Shown: positions 14,913 to 22,732, counted from the stretch's first letter. The stretch is 29,035 bases of DNA from DATFWC01 sp045801465 (GCA_045801465.1 JBJMSU010000125.1:1-29035), one strand, 5' to 3'. The notes: generated by a model not told the origin, from the sequence alone. A program made the numbers and translations.

Positions 14913-15233
14913 TCAGGGCGGAAACGATATCCGGCAGGCATTGATGATCTGGCTCGCCGCGCTGTCGCGCTGAACGCCGGAGAGATTCCGGACCAGGCAA
15001 TCATGAAAGCGGCGATTGCTCTCGTGCAGCGGGCCGGTGTCGACGGCGAGGCGATTGCATGCGGTGCGTATCCAGCTCAGCGCCAGGTTCGATCGCGTGC
15101 TGCCGATGGCGGACAGTTCGCACTGCGCCTGGACCTGTTGCTGGTCGAACAATTGCGCCCGCGCCGACCCGATCGGGAGGAGCAGGGCAAGCAGCACCAG
15201 GGCGGCACGGACAGCACGGAAAACTCGGAGCAT
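14913..15233 (-). CDS. Small exported four-cysteine protein, hypothetical
   Basis: 106 residues from ATG 15233, preceded by GAGGAA at 7 bases. A longer in-frame ATG at 15275 is less likely because it places a hydrophilic stretch before the signal sequence. Residues 1-26 (MLRVFRAVRAALVLLALLLPIGSARA) form a Sec signal peptide with an Ala-x-Ala cleavage site; given here as a description of the segment ending GSARA. The mature part has four cysteines (QCEL, TACNR, DCLVRN, NACRI), which could form two disulfides. The tail SAASQIINACR resembles small four-cysteine proteins of proteobacteria, a loose impression only. It is probably cotranscribed with the LTxxQ gene and may be a periplasmic partner. 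No function is recognised. Confidence 0.6.
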   Translation of the reverse strand: MLRVFRAVRAALVLLALLLPIGSARAQLFDQQQVQAQCELSAIGSTRSNLALSWIRTACNRLAVDTGPLHESNRRFHDCLVRNLSGVQRDSAASQIINACRISFPP

Positions 15234-15332
15234 CTTCAATTCCTCGACTTCGCCGCGCGGCCGAACGCGGTCCATCTGCGACGTTGAACAGCGATCATAC
15301 GCAAAAATTGACTCGTGCCGACACGAGGCGGA

Positions 15333-16313
15333 CTACTCCAATCCGGCGATTCCGGCCTGCTCGATGATCTTGCCCCAGCGCACGATCTCGCTCGCCACGA
15401 AGGCCTTGAGCTCATGGGGAGGCGGCGAGGTCTGCGGCAGCGTCCCGTCCCTGGTCAAGGTGTCGATGAGGGCCGGGTCGGCCATGCCCTCGCGAATGGC
15501 GCCGGCGAGCTTGTCGATGATCGGCTGCGGCACGTCTCCCGTGGTCGTCACCGTGTGCCAGGACGCGGTGTCGTGGCCGGGCATCCCGACCTCGGCGAGC
15601 GGCGGCACGTCCGCAATGGCGGCGACCCGTTGCGTCGTCGTGACGCCCAGCGGCCGCAGCTTGCCGGCCTGCAGCAGCGGCAGCGCCGGCGACACGTCGC
15701 TGAACATCATGTCCACGTGTCCGCCGACCACGTCGTTGAGCGCCGGCGCCGACCCCTTGTAGGGGACGTGAATCAGATCCAGGCCGAACATGGTCTTGAA
15801 CATTTCGGCGTTGAGGTGATGGAAGGTACCGGGCCCGGGCGTTGCGAACGAGATCTGGCCGGGCCTGTCCTTGGCGCGCTTGACGAGCTCGGCAACCGAA
15901 TGGACCGGCAGGGCCGGGTTGACCACCAGCACGAACGGCACGCGCGCCAACAGTGCGATCGGTGTCAGGTCCTTGCGCGGATCATAGGGCAGGCTCTTGC
16001 GCAGCGTGACATTGATGGCGAGCACCGTGCTCGATGCCATCATGATCGTGTAGCCGTCGGGTGGCGCATGGGCGACCGCGGCCGCCGCCGTCACGCCGCC
16101 GCCGCCGGGGCGGTTCTCGACGATAAACGGCTTGCCGAGCCGCTGCTCGAGTTGCTGGCTCAAGAGCCGCGCGAACAGGGTGGTCACGCCGCCGGGCGCA
16201 AACGGGACCACGAAAGTGACCGGCCGCGCCGGATAATCCTGTGCATGGCCCGCGTGCATGGGCGCGCTCACAAGCACCAGCGCCGCCATGATGACGAGGT
16301 GGGATTTCCTCAT
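15333..16313 (-). CDS. Bug/TctC-family tripartite tricarboxylate transporter receptor
   Basis: About 326 residues, standard for the family. The signal peptide is MRKSHLVIMAALVLVSAPMHAGHA (the 16313 start; ATG 16328 would add five residues, MNGSI, and neither has a clear Shine-Dalgarno sequence). The mature protein starts DYPARPVTFVVPFAPGG, followed by GKPFIVENRPGGGG, HAPPDGYTI, SLPYDPRKDLTPI, ISFATPGPGTFHHLNAE, HVPYKGSAPALNDVVGG and DVPPLAEVGMPG. The same frame stays open to 17639, but that is the antisense shadow of the GMC oxidoreductase gene. This is the second Bug receptor in the window and it too lacks TctA/TctB neighbours. It is divergently oriented to the GMC gene, so the two may share a regulatory region. 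The ligand is probably a carboxylate. Confidence 0.9.
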   Translation of the reverse strand: MRKSHLVIMAALVLVSAPMHAGHAQDYPARPVTFVVPFAPGGVTTLFARLLSQQLEQRLGKPFIVENRPGGGGVTAAAAVAHAPPDGYTIMMASSTVLAINVTLRKSLPYDPRKDLTPIALLARVPFVLVVNPALPVHSVAELVKRAKDRPGQISFATPGPGTFHHLNAEMFKTMFGLDLIHVPYKGSAPALNDVVGGHVDMMFSDVSPALPLLQAGKLRPLGVTTTQRVAAIADVPPLAEVGMPGHDTASWHTVTTTGDVPQPIIDKLAGAIREGMADPALIDTLTRDGTLPQTSPPPHELKAFVASEIVRWGKIIEQAGIAGLE

Positions 16314-16403
16314 GATGCTGCCGTTCATTTGACCATAGCGCTGGGCATAGTGCCTTGCGGCCGAATGCCTGTATAGAGAACTCGGGGCCTCTGTGCGGAC
16401 GTG

Positions 16404-16426
16404 GGGAATGATCGATGAATCATCCC
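16404..16426. promoter_or_regulatory. Imperfect inverted repeat in divergent Bug / GMC intergenic region
   Basis: GGGAATGAT and ATCATCCC flank CGATGA, an imperfect inverted repeat lying between the receptor gene (reads left) and the GMC oxidoreductase gene (reads right). The position fits an operator serving both, but no regulator is encoded nearby and no promoter boxes can be assigned with confidence. Confidence 0.25.
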
Positions 16427-16454
16427 TTCGGACAACGTAGTCAACCGGAACAAT

Positions 16455-18080
16455 ATGACTGGGAACCGTTACGACTACGTCATCGTGGGCGCCGGCTCGG
16501 CCGGCTGCGTGCTGGCCAACCGCCTGACCGAGGATGGCGATGCCACGGTGCTGCTCATCGAAGCGGGCGGACACGACCGCCATCCCTTCATTCACATTCC
16601 GCTCGGCATGGGGCGGATGCATGCGCGGGGCATGTTCGACTGGGGTTATCACACGGAGGCTGAGCCGAACCTGAACGGTCGCCGCATCGAGGCCATGCGC
16701 GGCAAGGTGCTGGGCGGCTCGTCCTCGATCAACGTCATGGCGTTCACGCGCGGCAATCCCGGCGATTACGACCGCTGGGCGCAGAAAGGGGCGCTCGGCT
16801 GGTCCTATGCCGACGTGCTGCCCTATTTCAAAAGGTGCGAGACCTGGGCCGGCGGCGCCAATGCGTGGCGCGGCGGCGCCGGGCCGATCGGCGTCGAATG
16901 GGCCAAGACGCGCGACCCGCTCTACGATGCGTGGATCGCGGCCGGCAAGGCGGCGGGCTTCCCGTCGACCGACGATTACAATGGCGCCCAGCAGGAGGGC
17001 TTCGGCCGCAGCCAGTACTCCATCCGCGATGGCCGGCGCTCGTCGGCCGCCACCGCCTATCTCAAGCCGGCGCTCGCACGGGCGAATCTCACGATCGAGA
17101 CCGGCGCGCATGCGACGCGCGTGCTGATCGAGAAAAATCGCGCGACCGGGGTCGAATACGTTCGCAAGGGGCGGGCGCTGCGCGCTGAAGCCGCCCGCGA
17201 GGTGATCCTCTCCGGGGGCGCCTTCAACACGCCGCAGCTCCTGATGCTGTCCGGCGTCGGCCCGGCCGATCATTTGCGCGAGGTCGGCATCACGCCGCTG
17301 GTCGACCTGCCGGTCGGCACCAATCTGCAGGATCACCTCGCTGTCCTCATCATGTTCGCGCGGCGCAGCCCGGGCCCGTTCTGCGCCGAAATGCGCTGCG
17401 ACCGCATGGCGCTGAGCATGATCCGTGCGTACCTGTTCGGCACCGGCCCAAGCACGGTGGTGCCGGGCGGGCTGCACGCGTTCGTCAAGACCCGCGGCGA
17501 TCTCGCCGTGCCGGACATCGAGTTCATGTTTCGTGGCGCGCCGGGGCACGCCCATCTCTGGTTTCCGCTGCTGAAGCCCGCCTATGTCGACGGCTTCGGC
17601 ATCCGGCCGGCGCTGCTGCACCCGGACAGCCGCGGTCACGTGCGGCTGCGCTCGGCCGACCCGCGCGAGGCGCCGCGCATCGTCGGAAACTTCTTCTCAG
17701 GCTCAGACGATCTGCCGCGGCTGCGCGATGGCTTCAAGCGAGCGCGCGACGTCGCCTATCAGAAGCCGCTCGATCCCTATCGCGGGGTCGAGACCGCGCC
17801 GGGGCCGGACGTGAAAACCGATGCCGAGATCGAGGCCTGGATTCGGGCCACCGCCATCACGGCGCACCATCCGTGCGGCACCTGCGCCATGGGACTGAGG
17901 CCCGACAGCGTGCTCGACCCGGAGCTGCGCGTGCGCGGCATCGACGGCCTGCGCGTCGTCGACGCCTCGGCCATGCCGGACCTCGTCTCCGCGCACATCA
18001 ATGCCTGCGTGCTGATGATGGCGGAGAAAGCTTCCGACCTGATCCGCGGGAAGAAAGGGCGAATTGCGAATGGCGAGTAG
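16455..18080 (+). CDS. GMC-family FAD-dependent oxidoreductase (choline dehydrogenase-like)
   Basis: 541 residues, the usual GMC length. The N-terminal dinucleotide-binding motif is VIVGAGSAGCVLANRL (G12, G14, G17) and LLIEAGG follows. GMC signature 1 is GKVLGGSSSINVMAFTRGN (about 87-105), signature 2 is SGGAFNTPQLLMLSGVGP (about 255-272), and the C-terminal catalytic region has HHPCGTCAMG (about 471-480) and VSAHINACVLMMAEKASDLI (about 511-530; the active-site His/Asn pair is H514 and N516, approximately). It oxidises an alcohol to an aldehyde or ketone using FAD. The start ATG 16455 has only a weak CCGGAA. The last six or seven codons derive from the palindromic repeat that follows. It is convergent with the cytochrome/PQQ-dehydrogenase genes, another alcohol-oxidising unit. 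The substrate is unknown. Confidence 0.9.
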   Translation: MTGNRYDYVIVGAGSAGCVLANRLTEDGDATVLLIEAGGHDRHPFIHIPLGMGRMHARGMFDWGYHTEAEPNLNGRRIEAMRGKVLGGSSSINVMAFTRGNPGDYDRWAQKGALGWSYADVLPYFKRCETWAGGANAWRGGAGPIGVEWAKTRDPLYDAWIAAGKAAGFPSTDDYNGAQQEGFGRSQYSIRDGRRSSAATAYLKPALARANLTIETGAHATRVLIEKNRATGVEYVRKGRALRAEAAREVILSGGAFNTPQLLMLSGVGPADHLREVGITPLVDLPVGTNLQDHLAVLIMFARRSPGPFCAEMRCDRMALSMIRAYLFGTGPSTVVPGGLHAFVKTRGDLAVPDIEFMFRGAPGHAHLWFPLLKPAYVDGFGIRPALLHPDSRGHVRLRSADPREAPRIVGNFFSGSDDLPRLRDGFKRARDVAYQKPLDPYRGVETAPGPDVKTDAEIEAWIRATAITAHHPCGTCAMGLRPDSVLDPELRVRGIDGLRVVDASAMPDLVSAHINACVLMMAEKASDLIRGKKGRIANGE

Positions 18081-18145
18081 CGATGGGGAAGACGTGCCTC
18101 TTGCTCCTCCCTATTCGCTATTCGCCATTCATACTCACTATTCGC
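18062..18145. repeat. GCGAATGGCGAGTAG...CTATTCGCTATTCGCCATTC repeat
   Basis: The left arm at 18062-18082 (AATTGCGAATGGCGAGTAGCG, described in part) supplies the final codons and stop of the GMC gene. The right arm at about 18110-18130 and a further TCACTATTCGCTGCTCGCC block are its inverted relatives. It fills the convergent gap to the cytochrome c gene and could terminate both transcripts. Confidence 0.7.
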
Positions 18146-18155
18146 TGCTCGCCAG

Positions 18156-18473
18156 CTAGCGATCCACCTTGGCGCGGATATAGGCCCAGATCGCTTCGAT
18201 CTGCTCCATCTGCAAGGCACCGCGCCAGGGCGGCATCTGCTTTTTTCCGTTGAGCACGGAATCGAGAAAACGCTCGTGATCGCTGGCGCGCAGGCGGCGC
18301 AGGTCGAACGTCACGCCGCCGCTCGCGTTGCGCAGCTCGTCGCCATGACAGCTTGCGCAATAGTCGCCGTAGACCCGCTCGCCCGTCTCGAGCTGCGCCG
18401 TGTCCGCGCGGGCCCCCATCGCGGTCGAGACGAGCGCCGCTATTAAGGTGAGCAGTGTGTGCAAGCGTCGCAT
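18156..18473 (-). CDS. Small periplasmic cytochrome c
   Basis: 105 residues. The signal peptide is about residues 1-23 (ends MGARA), and the mature part carries one haem-binding CASCH motif (C39, C42, H43) with the likely distal ligand M80 in KKQMPPW. The spacing fits a class I c-type cytochrome, with a final helix EAIWAYIRAKV. It lies downstream of the PQQ dehydrogenase on the same strand, separated by a 237-base gap that contains a repeat. PQQ alcohol dehydrogenases without an own haem domain need a soluble cytochrome c as electron acceptor, so this is the probable partner. ATG 18473 is the only start with a good signal peptide. Confidence 0.88.
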   Translation of the reverse strand: MRRLHTLLTLIAALVSTAMGARADTAQLETGERVYGDYCASCHGDELRNASGGVTFDLRRLRASDHERFLDSVLNGKKQMPPWRGALQMEQIEAIWAYIRAKVDR

Positions 18474-18537
18474 AGGCCAAGACGCCTTCTGCTGCGGCTG
18501 TTCGGTTTATGCATCGCGCGATCAAGGGCTCGGCGCG

Positions 18538-18658
18538 CTCCCTCTCCCCATTTGGGGAGAGGGTTGGGGTTGAGGGGGACAAAGATATCGTTGGGAATCA
18601 TTCCCCCCTCACCCGGCGCGCTTCGCGCGCCGACCTCTCCCATCGGGGAGAGGTGGAG
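18538..18658. repeat. CCTCTCCCCATTTGGGGAGAGG... palindromic dispersed repeat
   Basis: The left stem CCTCTCCCCATTTGGGGAGAGG is at 18541-18562. An inverted right half has CCCCCCTCACCCGGCGCGC, a GGCGCGCTTCGCGCGCC stem (about 18614-18632) and the stem CCTCTCCCATCGGGGAGAGG. The architecture matches 221-408. It lies between the PQQ dehydrogenase and the downstream cytochrome gene and could reduce readthrough, giving unequal expression. The rest of the gap (18474-18537, 18659-18710) shows nothing recognisable. Confidence 0.78.
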
Positions 18659-18710
18659 CAAGCTGCGCGGCCGAGCACTTCCACGCCGCCAAGTGCTCTT
18701 CGATGCTTGT

Positions 18711-20426
18711 TTACTGTACCGATGCCGCGCGCTGCGGCCCCGCATATTCCTCGAACAGCTTGAACGTCCACACGCTGCCGCCGGCCGGAACGTTGGCGAT
18801 ATTGGGATCGCCTGACCGCATGGCGTAGGGGCCGGTCGCGCCGTTGGTGATGGTGATGTACTGCTTGCCGTCACGCTCCCAGGTGACCGGCTGGCCGACG
18901 ATGCCGGCCGAGGTCTGAAACTCCCACAGGGTCTTGCCGGTGTCGGAGTCGACGGCCATGAACTCGCCGGTCAGCGTGCCGGTGAACACGAGGCCGCCGG
19001 CGGTGACCAGGGTGCCGGCAAAGTTCGGGCTCTTGAACGGCACCGCCCATTTCGACTGGCCGGTGAGCGGATCGATTGCCCGCAAGTAACCGCGGCCGTT
19101 CGGGTCATCGAAGATGTAGACGAATGGGCGCTTGATGCCGTAGTGCGGCTGGCCCGGCTTGAGAGTGGCCACTTCTGCCGGGGCCAGTGGCTCATAATCC
19201 CAGCCGAAGTCCATGGTGTTGAGGTAAAGGAGCTTGGTCTCTGGGCTGAACGACATCGGGTGCCAGTTCTTGCCGCCGGTGAGATGCGGCCACACCTGCA
19301 CGGCCTTGCCTTCGAGAGCGGCTTTGGTGACGTCGCTCCACACCGGACGTCCGGTCGCGAGATCGATGCGATCGGCCCAGTTCACCTTGACGAACTTGTT
19401 GGCCGCCAGGAGCTTGCCGCTCGCGCGCTCGATCACATAGAGGAAACCGTTGCGGTTCGCCTGCATGATGACCTTGCGCGGCGTGCCGTCGATGGTGAGC
19501 TCGGCCTGAACCAGCTCGTTGACGCCGTCATAATCGAACGGATCGTTCGGCGTCATCTGATAGGTCCACACGATCTTGCCGGTCTTGGGCTGAATGGCGA
19601 GGATCGAGTTGGTGTGAAGATTGTCGCCCTGGCGATGCGCCGGATTCCACGGCGCCGGGTTGCCGGTCCCCCAGAACACGAGATCGAGCTCGGGATCGTA
19701 GGAACCCGTGATCCAGGTGCTGCCGCCGCCGTGCAGGCCGGAATCGCCCGGCCAGGTTTCGGCGCCGGGCTCGCCGGGCGCCGGAATGGTGTAGGTCCGC
19801 CACAACTGCTTACCGGTCTGCGGATCGAAACCTTCGAGATAGCCGCGATGTCCGAACTCCGCGCCGGCGACGCCGGTGATCACGACGCCGTTCGCGAGCA
19901 GCGGCGCCCCCGTGATCGAGTAGCCGTCCTTGGGATCGGACGATTTCGTGCGCCACACCTCCTTGCCGGTCTTGATGTCGAGCGCAATCACGTTGCCGTC
20001 GAGCGTGCCGCGAAACAGCCTGTCCTCGAAGATCGCCGCGCCGCGATTGACGATGCCGCAGCAGACCACGCGCGTGGTCTCCGGCGGGTATTCGATCATC
20101 GATTTCCAGATCTCTTTGCCGCTGGCGGGATCGAGCGCCACCGTCTTCTCGTGGTCGGTCAGATACATGACGCCGTCTTTGACGAGCGGCTGCGCCTGCT
20201 GGCCGCGGTTGTCGGCCATGCTGTAGGACCAGGCCGGCACCAGTCGCTTCACGTTGTCGCGATTGATGTGGGTGAGCGGGCTGTAGCGCTGCTGGCTGTA
20301 GCCCATGCCGTAGGTCAGGACGTCTCCCGGCGTCTTGTCGTCATTCTTCAGGTCGTCCGCGCTCTGCGCGAGCGCGATGACTGGTGCAGCGCTCATCAGC
20401 GCCGCAATGATCGTGGCACGCATCAT
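18711..20426 (-). CDS. PQQ-dependent alcohol dehydrogenase, lanthanide-type active site
   Basis: 571 residues from ATG 20426, with GGGAGGA 7 bases upstream. The signal peptide ends near APVIALA and the enzyme is periplasmic. The eight-bladed propeller is signalled by repeated GxxxW docking motifs (ASGKEIW, KTGKEVW, QTGKQLW, KTGKIVW, DTGKTLW). Active-site features: the vicinal cysteines C122-C123 (VVCCGIV), E190 in GAEFGHRG, W238 in STWITGSYD, N256 in GTGNPAPWN, and the catalytic D298 in NDPFDYDGVNE. The Asp at D300, two residues after the catalytic Asp, is the mark of lanthanide-dependent enzymes (XoxF, PedH/ExaF); calcium enzymes have Ala or Ser there. There is no C-terminal haem domain, so it is a type I quinoprotein. 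It should oxidise an alcohol or aldehyde and pass electrons to the cytochrome c at 18156-18473. Confidence 0.93.
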   Translation of the reverse strand: MMRATIIAALMSAAPVIALAQSADDLKNDDKTPGDVLTYGMGYSQQRYSPLTHINRDNVKRLVPAWSYSMADNRGQQAQPLVKDGVMYLTDHEKTVALDPASGKEIWKSMIEYPPETTRVVCCGIVNRGAAIFEDRLFRGTLDGNVIALDIKTGKEVWRTKSSDPKDGYSITGAPLLANGVVITGVAGAEFGHRGYLEGFDPQTGKQLWRTYTIPAPGEPGAETWPGDSGLHGGGSTWITGSYDPELDLVFWGTGNPAPWNPAHRQGDNLHTNSILAIQPKTGKIVWTYQMTPNDPFDYDGVNELVQAELTIDGTPRKVIMQANRNGFLYVIERASGKLLAANKFVKVNWADRIDLATGRPVWSDVTKAALEGKAVQVWPHLTGGKNWHPMSFSPETKLLYLNTMDFGWDYEPLAPAEVATLKPGQPHYGIKRPFVYIFDDPNGRGYLRAIDPLTGQSKWAVPFKSPNFAGTLVTAGGLVFTGTLTGEFMAVDSDTGKTLWEFQTSAGIVGQPVTWERDGKQYITITNGATGPYAMRSGDPNIANVPAGGSVWTFKLFEEYAGPQRAASVQ

Positions 20427-20469
20427 GTGTGTTTCCTCCCGCGGGTCGGATCTTGCCGTCCAACCGATC

Positions 20470-20514
20470 GGCGTGAACAATCACGCCGCCACCATCATAG
20501 TCCGAATGCCGGAC
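20470..20514. promoter_or_regulatory. Two small hairpins in divergent PQQ-dehydrogenase / IMDH-family region
   Basis: GGCGTGA-ACAA-TCACGCC (20470-20487) is a perfect 7-base stem with a 4-base loop, and GTCCG-AATGC-CGGAC (20500-20514) is a perfect 5-base stem. Both lie in the 119-base gap between the divergent starts at 20426 and 20546, within the probable 5' leader of one or both genes. They may be operators or RNA leader structures. No promoter elements are assigned. Confidence 0.3.
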
Positions 20515-20545
20515 CTGGAAAGCACAAAGCTGTAGAGCAGAATTC

Positions 20546-21643
20546 ATGGCTGAAATGTCCGCCGCTCAGGGAACGGTGCGTCTCGTGGTCATGCCGGGCG
20601 ACGGGATCGGCCCGGAGATCACCGCCGCCACGCTGCATGTGCTGCGCGCGCTTGATCGGCGGCTGGGGCTCGGCCTCGGCTTCGAGGAAGTGCCGATCGG
20701 GCTTGCGGCATTGAAGACGCACGGCTCGACCCTGCCGGACGCCTCCTTCGCGGCGGCGCGCGCGGCCGACGGCGTGGTCCTCGGCCCGGTGTCGCACAAC
20801 GAGTATCCGCCGGTGGCGCAGGGCGGGCTCAATCCATCGGGCGAGATGCGCCGTCGTCTCGATCTGTTCGCCAACATCCGTCCGGCGCGCTCACGGCCGG
20901 GATTTCCGCCGCGCTGCGGCAGGCCGGTCGACCTCGTCATCGCGCGCGAGAACACCGAGGGATTCTATGCCGACCGCTCGATGCATCTCGGCCCGGGCGA
21001 GATCATGCCGACGCCCGACCTGGCGCTGTCGCTGCGCAAGATCACGCGCGCGGGCTCGACTCGCATCGCCGAGGCCGCCTTCCGTCTCGCCGCGCGACGC
21101 CGCAAGCACGTGACCGCGGTGCACAAGGCCAACGTGCTGCGGGTCTCCGAGGGCCTGTTCCTCGACTGCGTGCGCGAGGTCGCGGCGCACCATCCCGACG
21201 TCGCCTATGAGGAGCGCATCATCGACGCCATGGCGGCCCTGCTGGTGCGCGACGCCAGCGCCTTCGACGTGATCGTCACCACCAACATGTTCGGCGACAT
21301 CCTGTCCGACGAAGCCTCCGAGATCGCCGGAAGCCTGGGCCTGGCGGCGTCCCTCAACGCCGGGGCCGACCACGCAGTGGCCCAGGCGCAGCATGGCTCG
21401 GCGCCCGACATCGCCGGGCAGGATCGCGCCAACCCGTCCTCCCTGATCGGCTCCGCCGGCATGCTTCTCGCCTGGCTCGGCGAGCGCCGCGGCGACGAGC
21501 GCCTGGTGCAGAGCGCCGACGTCATCGAGCGTGCGCTCGATGCCGTCATCGCGCGCCCCGAATGGCGCACCGCCGACCTCGGCGGCCCGCTCGGCACGCA
21601 AGCCTTCGCGCAGCGCATCGCCGCAACGGTCGGCGACATGTAG
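20546..21643 (+). CDS. Isocitrate/isopropylmalate dehydrogenase family protein
   Basis: 365 residues, close to LeuB and tartrate dehydrogenase in length. It has MPGDGIGPEI near the start, GEMRRRLDLFANIRP (substrate-contact arginines), RENTEGFY, the catalytic lysine in VHKANVLR, IDAMAALL, the family signature NMFGDILSDEASEIAGSLG and HGSAPDIAGQDRANPSS for NAD(P) binding. The enzyme oxidatively decarboxylates or dehydrogenates a 2-hydroxy acid (malate-type). It is unlikely to be the leucine pathway enzyme, because no other leu genes are near and the sequence before NIRPAR differs; tartrate, isocitrate-like or other malate derivatives are possible. The start ATG 20546 has a weak Shine-Dalgarno sequence; ATG 20555 is an alternative. 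An orphan receptor gene follows after a terminator-like palindrome. Confidence 0.87.
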   Translation: MAEMSAAQGTVRLVVMPGDGIGPEITAATLHVLRALDRRLGLGLGFEEVPIGLAALKTHGSTLPDASFAAARAADGVVLGPVSHNEYPPVAQGGLNPSGEMRRRLDLFANIRPARSRPGFPPRCGRPVDLVIARENTEGFYADRSMHLGPGEIMPTPDLALSLRKITRAGSTRIAEAAFRLAARRRKHVTAVHKANVLRVSEGLFLDCVREVAAHHPDVAYEERIIDAMAALLVRDASAFDVIVTTNMFGDILSDEASEIAGSLGLAASLNAGADHAVAQAQHGSAPDIAGQDRANPSSLIGSAGMLLAWLGERRGDERLVQSADVIERALDAVIARPEWRTADLGGPLGTQAFAQRIAATVGDM

Positions 21644-21657
21644 CGGGGGCGGCCGTT

Positions 21658-21687
21658 CCCGGATGTCGCGCTTCGCGCTCATCCGGG
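21658..21687. terminator. CCCGGATGTCGCGCTTCGCGCTCATCCGGG hairpin
   Basis: A strong stem-loop lies 14 bases after the stop of the IMDH-family gene: outer CCCGGATG/CATCCGGG arms and an inner GCGC-TTC-GCGC tip. There is no T-tract. It is a common dispersed palindrome in Rhizobiales and can serve as a terminator or RNA 3' stabiliser, so the downstream receptor at 21764 may have its own promoter. Confidence 0.6.
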
Positions 21688-21763
21688 CTAGAGCCCGCGT
21701 GCGTTTTGACACCGCGGTCCACGCGAATAGCATACGGGTCAAACGACACCGGAGGAAATCGCC

Positions 21764-22696
21764 GTGACATTGCTGAATCGGCTTGCAAGCGTCGCCACGC
21801 TCGTCTTCACGTTCGCGTCCGGGCATGCATCGGCCGAGCCGCTGAAGCTCGCGTCGCCACAGCGGGGAAGCTGGGAAGGCAGCGTCCCCGAGCTCGGGCA
21901 GCAGCAGGGCATCTTCAAGAAGCACGGGCTCGAGCTCGACATCCTCTACACGGCGGGCGGCGGAGAAACGCTGCAGGCCGTGGTCTCCGGCGCGGTCGAC
22001 CTGGGCCTGAGTGCCGGCACGCTGGCGATCCTCGGCGCGTTCCAGAAGGGGGCGCCGGTGCGCATCGTCGGCGCGAGCTCGACCGGCTCGCGCGAGCTGT
22101 TCTGGTACGTCGTGGCGGACTCGCCCGTGCGCTCGATGCACGACGCCAACGACAAGACCATCGCCTACTCCACCACGGGATCGTCGACCAACATCGCGGT
22201 CCTGCGCTTCATCGACGAGTACAAGCTCAAGGCCAAGGCTGTGGCCACCGGCGACGTGAGCGCGACCATCACCCAGGTGATGACGCGCCAGGTGGATGTC
22301 GGCTGGTCGGTGGCCCCGTTCAACCTCAAGCCGCTCGAAGAGGGCAAGATTCGCGTGATCGCTCGCGCCAGCGATCTTGCCGCCATCCGCAACCAGACCA
22401 TCCGGGTGCAGATCGCCAACGCCAACGCGCTGACGCAGAAGCACGACGCGATCGTTCGCTACATGAAAGCCTATCGCGAGACGATCGATTGGATGTATGC
22501 CAGCCCCGACGCGGTGGAGAAATATCTGAAGTTCAGCGGCTTTGCGCAGGACGTGGTGCAGCGCACGCTCGCTGAGTTCATACCGAAGGAGAGTCTGCAG
22601 ACTGAGCAAGTGCTCGGCCTCGATGAAGCAATGTCCGACGCCGTCCGCTTCAAATACCTGTCCGCCCCGCTCACCGCCCAAAGCTGGCCGAGCTGA
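21764..22696 (+). CDS. NitT/TauT-like ABC substrate-binding protein, orphan
   Basis: 310 residues starting at GTG 21764, supported by GGAGGAA at 21751-21757 and a signal peptide (residues 1-25, ending GHASA). The mature portion has QQGIFKKHGLELDIL, GGGETLQAVVSGAVDLGLSAGT and DVSATITQVMTRQVDVGWSVAP, the fold of SsuA/NMT1-type receptors. In these, an N-terminal lobe senses a small organic ligand and the protein delivers it to a membrane permease. No permease or ATPase lies next to it; the neighbours are the IMDH-family enzyme upstream and a convergent flavoprotein downstream. The ligand may relate to the upstream dehydrogenase substrate, which is only a positional inference. Confidence 0.85.
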   Translation: MTLLNRLASVATLVFTFASGHASAEPLKLASPQRGSWEGSVPELGQQQGIFKKHGLELDILYTAGGGETLQAVVSGAVDLGLSAGTLAILGAFQKGAPVRIVGASSTGSRELFWYVVADSPVRSMHDANDKTIAYSTTGSSTNIAVLRFIDEYKLKAKAVATGDVSATITQVMTRQVDVGWSVAPFNLKPLEEGKIRVIARASDLAAIRNQTIRVQIANANALTQKHDAIVRYMKAYRETIDWMYASPDAVEKYLKFSGFAQDVVQRTLAEFIPKESLQTEQVLGLDEAMSDAVRFKYLSAPLTAQSWPS

Positions 22697-22732
22697 TCCA
22701 AATTTCAGCGGTGTCACGCTGAAGAGCCGCGA

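Noticed and set aside
16314..16454. Clear sigma-70 promoter boxes for the divergent pair
   Set aside because: No convincing -35/-10 pair with correct spacing could be picked by eye; only an imperfect inverted repeat is reported.
15333..17639. Very long minus-strand open frame of 768 codons
   Set aside because: Only 15333-16313 (or 16328) is the Bug receptor; the remainder is antisense to the GMC oxidoreductase gene, which has complete family motifs, and is low-complexity Arg/His/Asp-rich as expected for a shadow frame.
19143..20714. 523-codon plus-strand frame over the PQQ dehydrogenase
   Set aside because: Antisense shadow of a gene with unmistakable PQQ enzyme motifs.
20546..21643. LeuB (3-isopropylmalate dehydrogenase of leucine synthesis)
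   Set aside because: Family motifs fit but no leuC/leuD neighbours and a catabolic context; called only at family level.
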